Shown here in pieces: positions 34,836-41,100 of a stretch of 50,229 nucleotides of DNA. The DNA is from a virus, in the IMG/VR virus record IMGVR_UViG_3300042469_000137, positions 1 to 50,229 of that record. One strand, given 5' to 3'. The translations under genes were made by a program, and so were the position numbers. The first letter of the stretch is position 1. Each line of letters opens with the position of its first letter. The notes under the pieces were generated by a model. It worked only from the letters and a program-made list of their open reading frames with translations. It searched no databases and was not told the origin of the DNA.

Positions 34836-36263
34836 ATGAAATCAGATGAAATTTGGCAGTCAATCACTGCTGGTCTTCCAAAAACACCATCACCATCAGA
34901 AACTATTCCGTTACCTGAAATTTTAAGGGTTATGGAATATTGCTTAGACAATCGTGTAGAAAAATTTAACGCTGCTATTGACCTATTAGATTGTATTGCA
35001 CCGCTAAGAAATGATATTGAGTTTCTTAACTTTAAAGCAATGGTCGAGTTCGTTGCAAAAAAGTATAATCGTTGCTTACAAACTTCTGAACAAATTTTAA
35101 ATCACTATAAAGACACCAACACATACTTTAACGCCGGGCGTGCAGCGTATAAAGCCAATCAACTAGAGAAATCATTAGAATATCTCACCAAATCATTAGA
35201 ACTTGATCCAGAAAATGTTTCTGTTCTTCTTGATTACGCTGTCACCATTTGTACCATGGGAGACTTTGATGGTTCATTGGATATTATCAACAACATAGAT
35301 AAATCAAAATATTCCGAAAGAGACCAGAAAGTAACTGACTTCAATAAAGGTTGGCATACTATTCGGAAAGGCGACTTCAAGAAAGGTATGGCTCTACTTA
35401 ATATTGGTCGTGATCTTAAACTATTAGGAACACATTCTGATAAGTATGATCAACCAGAATGGGATGGCACTACATATGAAGGTAAAACTATTCTTATTGT
35501 CGGCGAAGGTGGTATTGGTGACGAAGTAATCAATGCTCGTTTCTCTAAGATCATCAAAGAACGTGGTATGAAATGTATCATGTCTACGGTACATAACAAT
35601 CAGTCTATGTTATCTTCCGTTAGAATGATTGACAAGGTGATTGACAATAAAGACATTCGTAAAGAAAAGTGGGACTACTGGGTTCCTTGTATGTCTCTGC
35701 CATATAAGTTAGGCATAGACTCTAACGAAATACCAAATGAACCATATCTATTTGCTAAACCAGGATATGTTGTTAAGTGGAAGAACAGAATCAAATCTGA
35801 TAAGAAACTTAACATTGGTATTCGTTGGATGGGTAATCCATTATACGAACTAGAATTAGCCAGAACAATTCCTGTAGAATACTTTGACGAACTATCTAAG
35901 TATGACGTTCAACTTTGGTCGTTACAAAAAGATGACGGTGTTCCGTTTAGATTGCCAACTAATACTATAGACTTGGCATCAGGTTTTGAGAATTGGGATG
36001 ATACGATGGGAGCCATTATGAATATGGATCTTGTCATTACATCCTGCACCTCTGTTGCTCATGTTGCCGCTGCTCTTGGAAAACCTACATGGGTTGTAAT
36101 GCCCTTACTTCCATATTATACTTGGGCAGACATGAAAAAAGAATCCTACTGGTATAAGAATGTATCTTGTTACCGTCAAAGAGTATGGCAAGATTGGTCT
36201 GCTCCATTTGATGAATTGAAGAAAGATTTAGAACATGAAATTAAACTTAGCAATTCCAATTAG
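34836..36263 (+). CDS. TPR-containing GT9-like glycosyltransferase
   Basis: A 475-residue protein. Residues about 50-205 are TPR-like helical pairs (FNAGRAAYKANQLEKSLEYL followed by TKSLELDPENVSVLLDYAVT). Residues about 213-475 are a GT-B glycosyltransferase domain of the GT9/heptosyltransferase-like type: ILIVGEGGIGDEVINARF (the 'GEqGiGDe' loop), NIGIRWMGNP, then NMDLVITSCTSVAHVAAALG followed by KPTWVVMPLLPYYTW, which is the usual 'D..is.dTs.aHlagAlG.P.w' nucleotide-sugar site. GT9 includes ADP-heptose transferases, and an ADP-heptose operon lies 2 kb away on the other strand. Acceptor and donor are not shown by sequence. ATG at 34836 follows GAGG; the next gene overlaps by 29 bases. Confidence 0.8.
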   Translation: MKSDEIWQSITAGLPKTPSPSETIPLPEILRVMEYCLDNRVEKFNAAIDLLDCIAPLRNDIEFLNFKAMVEFVAKKYNRCLQTSEQILNHYKDTNTYFNAGRAAYKANQLEKSLEYLTKSLELDPENVSVLLDYAVTICTMGDFDGSLDIINNIDKSKYSERDQKVTDFNKGWHTIRKGDFKKGMALLNIGRDLKLLGTHSDKYDQPEWDGTTYEGKTILIVGEGGIGDEVINARFSKIIKERGMKCIMSTVHNNQSMLSSVRMIDKVIDNKDIRKEKWDYWVPCMSLPYKLGIDSNEIPNEPYLFAKPGYVVKWKNRIKSDKKLNIGIRWMGNPLYELELARTIPVEYFDELSKYDVQLWSLQKDDGVPFRLPTNTIDLASGFENWDDTMGAIMNMDLVITSCTSVAHVAAALGKPTWVVMPLLPYYTWADMKKESYWYKNVSCYRQRVWQDWSAPFDELKKDLEHEIKLSNSN

Positions 36264-36993
36264 AACTTCTGGTGTATATAACTTTTGGAACTCTGAAAGA
36301 TATATCAGTAAAGATAAGGGTCTAATCACTAGAACCTGTATTAAAAGTCTTGCCGCTTCTATCGCTGCATCTCAAGTAAGGCCAATCATATCCATTCACG
36401 ATGATAACTCTGACGATTATACTCTTAACTCTATACACGAATCATTTCATGAATATGGATTAAAGTATGAGTTATATCACACAGAACCACAACAGAACTT
36501 TATATCGCAGTATGAATGGACTATAGAACAAGATTTTGATTTTGTTTATAACATAGAAGATGATTACCTACATTATCCTGCTGCCATACATGATATGGTT
36601 GATATGATTGATTGTATGAATCGGCTAAAACCTTATGACTATGCCATGTATCCATTCAACAATCCACACAGATACCAAAGTTTCGCTGCTTTGTATCCCT
36701 CATATATTGTAAAAGGAACCTACCAGTATTGGCGTTCGCTATTGCATTCAACTCATACCTTTATGTGTTCTAAGAAGTGTTTTGTGGATAATATAGATAT
36801 AATGAAAGACCAAGCATACACTTGGCATGTTGATGCTGCCGTTGAGGATGAAAGCATCAATAAAGTTTGGAGAAACCAGGAAACAATATTATTCTGTCCA
36901 ATGAACTCTCTGGCGTTTCATATGACAGACGTTACACAAAAGCCTGACTTTGATGATTGGCAGACATTATGGAGTTACTATGAAACACGGTAA
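36235..36993 (+). CDS. GT-A-type glycosyltransferase-like protein
   Basis: A 252-residue protein, probably a GT-A fold glycosyltransferase. An N-terminal strand (LNLAIPIRTSG), then RPIISIHDDNSDDYTLNSIH, resembles the GT2 nucleotide-binding start ('i.i.DdnS.D.t'). The acidic motif VYNIEDDYLHYPAAI at about residue 108 corresponds to the metal-binding D-x-D region. The later part has CSKKCFVDNIDIM and HVDAAVEDESINKVWRN, compatible with the acceptor side and a catalytic acidic residue. The gene begins inside the end of the TPR-GT gene and its end overlaps the next GT by 14 bases, so the three are co-translated. Family number is uncertain and the donor is unknown. Confidence 0.65.
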   Translation: MKLNLAIPIRTSGVYNFWNSERYISKDKGLITRTCIKSLAASIAASQVRPIISIHDDNSDDYTLNSIHESFHEYGLKYELYHTEPQQNFISQYEWTIEQDFDFVYNIEDDYLHYPAAIHDMVDMIDCMNRLKPYDYAMYPFNNPHRYQSFAALYPSYIVKGTYQYWRSLLHSTHTFMCSKKCFVDNIDIMKDQAYTWHVDAAVEDESINKVWRNQETILFCPMNSLAFHMTDVTQKPDFDDWQTLWSYYETR

Positions 36994-37819
36994 GACAGCG
37001 GTATATACTATTCTCAAGAATGAAAAGCAGTATATCGAAAAGTGGTTATATTACGCCGATCCTTTTGATTACAAGGTTTTACTTGACACCGGATCAGCTG
37101 ATGGTTCATGGGAAATGTTGCAAGAGGCAGCAACAAAAGATCCAAAACTAATCATTGAACAAAAAACATTTACGCCTTGGCATTTCTCTAATGCTCGCAA
37201 TCATAACATGACAATGATTCCGAATGATGTTATTTGGTGTCTTTCGCCAGACTTAGACGAATACTATTCTATCAATACACATGATCAAATCGAAAAGGTT
37301 ATTGATCAGAATCCTAATGCGACTTCTATTACTTCTGATAGGTTGGATATCTACTCACATCATGTAAAGGTCGGACCACCATTTCTACTACCTACTAACA
37401 AAATTCATCTCAAGGATTATTACAACTGGAAACAGCCGGTGTATGAATACATCAACTATATTGGGCCAGAAGGTTATGATGTTGAAGTTTATGATCCCTT
37501 GATTTGCCTTATTCACGATCAGGATTTTCGTAAGAAAGAACGATCAGAATTATACATCAAACTTATGGAAGACGAATACGCTGTCAATCCCACAAACACT
37601 TGGGTTCTATGGTTTCTAACATATCACTACTATAAGTCAAGGCAAATAGACAAATACATTCCCGCTGCTTGCGATTATATTACTTATCATGACAACATGT
37701 ATGATAATAACTATAAGGGACTTTTGAAGGATCTAACCAACTTATATTTCTTTGATAAAGATGTTACACCAGAGCAGAAAGAACAGATCAAATCAGTAAT
37801 CAAGGGCAAGTCAATATGA
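36980..37819 (+). CDS. Family 2-type glycosyltransferase
   Basis: The preferred start is ATG at 36980 (279 residues). It has GGAG at 36971-36974 and begins the typical GT2 strand (KTAVYTILKNEKQYIEKWLY). An earlier in-frame ATG at 36950 would add ten residues with no family resemblance. Motifs are KVLLDTGSADGSWEMLQEA (about residues 32-50, the 'vvDsgStDgT' loop), WHFSNARNHNMTMIP and VIWCLSPDLDEYY, which holds the metal-binding acidic cluster. The C-terminal 90 residues are helical, with aromatic 'WVLWFLTYHYYKSRQIDKYI', resembling a TPR-like tail common in such phage and bacterial enzymes. It overlaps the following methyltransferase by 4 bases. Donor and acceptor are unknown. Confidence 0.82.
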   Translation: MKHGKTAVYTILKNEKQYIEKWLYYADPFDYKVLLDTGSADGSWEMLQEAATKDPKLIIEQKTFTPWHFSNARNHNMTMIPNDVIWCLSPDLDEYYSINTHDQIEKVIDQNPNATSITSDRLDIYSHHVKVGPPFLLPTNKIHLKDYYNWKQPVYEYINYIGPEGYDVEVYDPLICLIHDQDFRKKERSELYIKLMEDEYAVNPTNTWVLWFLTYHYYKSRQIDKYIPAACDYITYHDNMYDNNYKGLLKDLTNLYFFDKDVTPEQKEQIKSVIKGKSI

Positions 37820-38484
37820 ATAATTTTAGATGGATAATTGAAAACCCTAACGATACTATTCAAAGTTCTTTAAAAGCAGGTCATTTTCACGAACAACGTG
37901 AAATGGAGATTATGAAAGAGTATTGTCCAAAGGGAGCGCATATACTGGACATTGGCGCTAATGTTGGTAATCATTCAGTGTATTTTAGTAAGTTCTTTGA
38001 TGCTGAAATAATCTATGCTATCGAACCATTGCCAGTGGCATACAAGATGTTGTTAGCCAATCTGTGTTTAAACTACTGTCATAATGTTAATGTTGATTAT
38101 GTCGGCGTAGCATTAGGTCATATGGAAACTCAAGGATTTCCGATGGAGATTTATCCTGACAATCTAGGATCAACCAGATTGTTTCATGAAGATAAAACCG
38201 ATTTACCATTTCAGAAGTTTGATCCAGTCAATATCATTCCAGGTGATGTTCTATTTGCTGATAAAAGAGTTGATTTTATCAAGATGGATATTGAAGGAAT
38301 GGAGATGGTTGCTCTTATGGGATTAAAAGAAACCATCGCCAGAAATAGACCTAATATGTTTGTTGAAGTCAGTATTGAAAACGTAGAAGATTTTCACCAG
38401 TGGATGGACGAAAATAACTATAAAGTTGTTTGGAATGAGATAGAACCTAGAATTTTTGCTTCATATATTATCATTCCTCAGTAA
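37816..38484 (+). CDS. FkbM-family SAM-dependent methyltransferase
   Basis: A 222-residue protein. It shows the SAM-binding motif HILDIGANVGNHSVYFSKFF (residues 43-61), an acidic ribose-binding position in YAIEPLPVAYKML (Glu70) and the FkbM hallmark DFIKMDIEGMEMVALMG (residues 153-169), followed by RPNMFVEVS. FkbM enzymes generally O-methylate sugars or related hydroxyls. Here the gene is fourth in a strand-coupled set of glycosyltransferases (4-base ATGA overlap with the GT2 gene), which suggests methyl capping of the glycan being built. Its last 24 bases overlap the 3' end of the convergent hldD gene. Confidence 0.88.
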   Translation: MNNFRWIIENPNDTIQSSLKAGHFHEQREMEIMKEYCPKGAHILDIGANVGNHSVYFSKFFDAEIIYAIEPLPVAYKMLLANLCLNYCHNVNVDYVGVALGHMETQGFPMEIYPDNLGSTRLFHEDKTDLPFQKFDPVNIIPGDVLFADKRVDFIKMDIEGMEMVALMGLKETIARNRPNMFVEVSIENVEDFHQWMDENNYKVVWNEIEPRIFASYIIIPQ

Positions 38485-39261
38485 ATATTCTTCTATGGAA
38501 AGAAACTTATGATCTATAAAATGATTCAATGAGCATGTGAAGTATTGATACTTATTCTCCAGATGTTTTGGAAAGGGAATGCACTCAATTGTAGCGCATT
38601 CTTTTTCAGCAACTAATTGAGCCACCCTTTCAAACGACCTAGCAACTCCTGTGCCGAGATCGTAAATACCAGAAGGTTTATCATAAAACATACAATCAAT
38701 AACATCTTCTACCCAAATAAAGTCTCGCATACATGCGTTAGATTTTTCGAATAGTTTAATTGTTCCTGTTTCTCTTGCTTGTTTGGTGAATTTATAAACT
38801 GGACTTGCTTGGTCGCCTTTGTGGCTTTCGTGTTTGCCAAAAACATTAAAGAATCTATAACCTTGAATTTTAGAAAACTTATCTATATTATCTTCTACAA
38901 ACCTATCAATAGTTGCTTTTGATAGAGCGTAATAATTCAAAGGGTTTATTTCTCTTCTATAATTTGTATTACCATACACTGCAGCAGACGAAGCGTATTT
39001 TACAGGAATTTGATAGTCTATTGCATTATTAAGTAGTTTGATAGTATAGTCTATGTTATACTTGTGTATTTTATTAATATCAGTTTCAGTAGTGTCTGTA
39101 ATAGCTCCAAGATGCCAAATTTGCTTTATTTCTTCCCAATTTATACCCTCGTATAAATCGTCAAAACAATATTGTTTTTCTGAATAATAGATTCCTCCTT
39201 GTGGAAATCTTTGAAGTAAATGTTGACCAATAAATCCGTCAGTCCCTGTTATTAAGATCAT
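38461..39261 (-). CDS. hldD: ADP-glyceromanno-heptose 6-epimerase (HldD-like)
   Basis: A 266-residue short-chain epimerase converting ADP-D-glycero- to ADP-L-glycero-D-manno-heptose. The Rossmann start is ILITGTDGFIGQHLLQRFP (Gly6, Gly9, Gly12). The catalytic Y-x-x-x-K is Tyr111/Lys115, preceded by KYASSAAVYGN. HldD-specific stretches are RFFNVFGKHESHKGDQASPV (Lys148 matches the second catalytic Lys), CMRDFIWVEDVIDCM, GIYDLGTGVARSFERVA, then IECIPFPKHLENKYQYFT. These follow the E. coli HldD C-terminal half closely. It is about 45 residues shorter than E. coli HldD (310). It is the last gene of the minus-strand operon, overlapping the HAD gene by 23 bases and the convergent FkbM gene by 24. 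Confidence 0.9.
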   Translation of the reverse strand: MILITGTDGFIGQHLLQRFPQGGIYYSEKQYCFDDLYEGINWEEIKQIWHLGAITDTTETDINKIHKYNIDYTIKLLNNAIDYQIPVKYASSAAVYGNTNYRREINPLNYYALSKATIDRFVEDNIDKFSKIQGYRFFNVFGKHESHKGDQASPVYKFTKQARETGTIKLFEKSNACMRDFIWVEDVIDCMFYDKPSGIYDLGTGVARSFERVAQLVAEKECATIECIPFPKHLENKYQYFTCSLNHFIDHKFLSIEEYLLRNDNI

Positions 39262-39550
39262 TGAAAAAATCCTCTGAATTTATCGCCTTGTCGTCAATCC
39301 AAACATCATATGATGGTTTATTGAAATTAAGGGAAGTATATTTAACGCCCCATTTTTTAAACTGTTCAATAGTCAAATCGCGCCAATCTTTGCCCGAACT
39401 CATTCCTCTTGCAGTCCAGTAATGTATTTCATAACCAACATCATACAAACTGTTAAGAGTCTCAATTCTTTTTTTGATAGGCAATGAATTAGCGTAATCG
39501 CTATTTTTTGAAATACAAATAGTATTATCAATATCTACCAAATATTTCAT
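39239..39550 (-). CDS. Compact HAD-superfamily phosphatase
   Basis: A 103-residue HAD protein. Motif I is DIDNTIC (Asp6 nucleophile, Asp8 acid/base, Thr10), motif II is YWTARG (Thr46), a candidate motif III Lys is Lys78 (NKPSYD), and motif IV is VWIDDKA (Asp86/Asp87). There is essentially no cap domain. Close relatives by pattern occur in polysaccharide clusters as unspecified phosphatases. In this operon it lies between hldD and a cupin, one gene away from hldE, so a role as the heptose-1,7-bisphosphate phosphatase normally supplied by GmhB is plausible. GmhB itself is about 190 residues and has a zinc loop absent here, so this is not GmhB by descent that I can see. Confidence 0.85.
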   Translation of the reverse strand: MKYLVDIDNTICISKNSDYANSLPIKKRIETLNSLYDVGYEIHYWTARGMSSGKDWRDLTIEQFKKWGVKYTSLNFNKPSYDVWIDDKAINSEDFFNDLNNRD

Positions 39551-39900
39551 TTTTGACTGTCTCCTGGCATTATTCTGAAATCATCGTTATCATAATGTGT
39601 AGTTGAGATTTCGAATACAACAGAATCATCTTCAAGAGCTTCTAATTGATGTGGTTCTCCAGGTTCGTTTGTCCAAGTATCGCCTTCTTTTAAAATATTG
39701 TGTTGAATCGAAGCATCTTTAGTTTCTATCCAATGTATTTTAAATTTTCCTTTTTGAACATAAAACGTTTCATGTTTTTTTAAATGAAAATGCATAGATC
39801 CTTTAGAGCCAGCTTTATCATATACTAATAACTTACCACAATATTTGTCGTTGTTTTCAATTATGAGTTCTCTACCCCATCCTTTATTGACAATCTGCAT
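39547..39900 (-). CDS. Single-domain cupin, sugar-isomerase-like
   Basis: A 117-residue cupin. Cupin motif 1 is GSMHFHLKKHETFYVQKG (metal ligands His37, His39, Glu44, closing Gly51). Cupin motif 2 is GDTWTNEPGEPHQLEA (Pro80, Gly81, His84 ligand). The start (NKGWGRELIIENNDKYCGKL) resembles mannose-6-phosphate-isomerase-type small cupins ('kpWG.e....n..Y..K.l'). It sits between hldE and the HAD gene, overlapping each (17 and 4 bases). Metal-dependent sugar-phosphate isomerisation or a sugar-binding regulatory role are both possible; sequence alone does not settle it. Confidence 0.85.
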   Translation of the reverse strand: MQIVNKGWGRELIIENNDKYCGKLLVYDKAGSKGSMHFHLKKHETFYVQKGKFKIHWIETKDASIQHNILKEGDTWTNEPGEPHQLEALEDDSVVFEISTTHYDNDDFRIMPGDSQK

Positions 39901-41038
39901 TTAAATGCTCCAAAGTTTTTGTAGTAGAGTAGCCCTTAACAAATGGTATTATTACGACCTTTGTTAAATCGTTACCTACAACTTCTTCAGGTTTATAGTC
40001 TCCGCCCTTTGTAATTATATCTGGCTTCAATTTTTTTATTAATTCATAAGGAGTATCTTCGTTAAAAATAATAACTTCATCGACACAATCTAGAGCTTCT
40101 AGAACTGCTTTTCTGTCTTTCTGATTGTTTATAGGTCGTTGTTCGCCTTTTAATCTTTTGATTGATTCGTCTGAATTCAAACCCACTATCAATTTATATC
40201 CAAGTTTTCTAGACTCTTTTAGATATTCTATGTGGCCTCTATGTAGAATATCAAAACAACCATTAGTGAATACTACAGAGTTTTTAGCAATATTTTCTTT
40301 TGATAAAACATATGTTCCGAATTTAGTAACTGAAATACTGGCCAATCTCACAGCCTTTGAACAAGCATCATAAAGGTTGTTTCCGATACTAAGATAGTGA
40401 GTCATAGCTGCGATGAATACATCTCCTGCGCCAGTAACATCAGAAACTGGATGTTTGTCTGTTGATATTTCTCCTTCGAAATCGTCAGAGGAAATATATA
40501 CTCCATTCTCTCCCTTTGTGACTACAATAGATCCTATGTTGAATAATTTTCGAAGCTGAAAAGGCGTATTACCGAATCCATATTCTTCAAGTTCTTTTTG
40601 GTTCAATTTTATTATACTTGAATTTTTATAATTGTCAATAGGTTTTTTGGGATCTACTATAACTTTAGAACCTTTTTTAATAAAATTATCAACTATCAAT
40701 TGGCTGTGATGTAAGAATCCTTTGTTATAATCAGAAAGAATCACATAATCCGGATTAACTGGAAAATCTATATCTTGATTTGGGATATATTCTTCTTCGT
40801 CAGAACGAAACATTATATGATTATCGCATACGAATCTGGTCTTTTTGGAATTAAAAGAAGCAAAAATCTCAGTATCCGAACCAAGAGCTTGGAGATTCTC
40901 GTAGACATTTCCTGCACCGCCTGAACGAAATTCAGTAGTTTTAGATTTGAAAACAGGTATGGGAGACTCAGGCGATATACGGTCTACGGTGCCATATATA
41001 TAAATATCTTCTATGTAATCACCAATCACTGCGATCAT
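39884..41038 (-). CDS. hldE: Bifunctional heptose-7-P kinase / heptose-1-P adenylyltransferase (HldE-like)
   Basis: A 384-residue two-domain enzyme of ADP-heptose synthesis. Residues 1-245 are a PfkB-type kinase: DRISPESPIPVFK (the HldE substrate signature, E. coli ...RISPEAPVPV), FRSGGAGNVYENLQALG, VILSDYNKGFLHHSQ, VDPKKP and DVTGAGDVFIA with catalytic Asp206. Residues 254-384 are the nucleotidyltransferase: VFTNGCFDILHRGHIEYL (HxGH at 266-269), RPINNQKDR and GYSTTKT. E. coli HldE has 477 residues; the kinase half here is shortened. The chosen ATG at 41038 begins a standard kinase strand (MIAVIGDYIEDIY) after AGAGAG. An upstream ATG at 41086 adds 16 hydrophobic residues without homology. It is first in a four-gene overlapping operon. 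Confidence 0.93.
   Translation of the reverse strand: MIAVIGDYIEDIYIYGTVDRISPESPIPVFKSKTTEFRSGGAGNVYENLQALGSDTEIFASFNSKKTRFVCDNHIMFRSDEEEYIPNQDIDFPVNPDYVILSDYNKGFLHHSQLIVDNFIKKGSKVIVDPKKPIDNYKNSSIIKLNQKELEEYGFGNTPFQLRKLFNIGSIVVTKGENGVYISSDDFEGEISTDKHPVSDVTGAGDVFIAAMTHYLSIGNNLYDACSKAVRLASISVTKFGTYVLSKENIAKNSVVFTNGCFDILHRGHIEYLKESRKLGYKLIVGLNSDESIKRLKGEQRPINNQKDRKAVLEALDCVDEVIIFNEDTPYELIKKLKPDIITKGGDYKPEEVVGNDLTKVVIIPFVKGYSTTKTLEHLNADCQ
40999..41006 (+). promoter_or_regulatory. T4-type late promoter (exact TATAAATA) inside the 5' end of hldE, antisense
   Basis: This is an exact late-promoter match on the + strand, about 95 bases upstream of the S74 fibre gene at 41101 and within the first codons of the minus-strand hldE. 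Late transcripts from it would start near 41013 and be complementary to the hldE start and ribosome binding site. The match is direct; activity and any antisense effect are inferred. A second, weaker AT-rich element (CTAAATAT, about 41060) lies closer to the gene. Confidence 0.55.
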
Positions 41039-41100
41039 ATTAACTCTCTTTGTTATGCCTAAATATATTAAAAACAAAGCCAACAAGGGGATAGGGAACC

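Noticed and set aside
36950-36979. Earlier start for the GT2 gene
   Set aside because: The extra ten residues lie within the previous gene and have no family resemblance. The ATG at 36980 has GGAG at proper spacing.
41039-41086. Earlier start for hldE with a hydrophobic N-terminus
   Set aside because: The 16 extra residues look like a small signal segment, but HldE is cytosolic and the kinase fold begins at the ATG at 41038, which has AGAGAG upstream.
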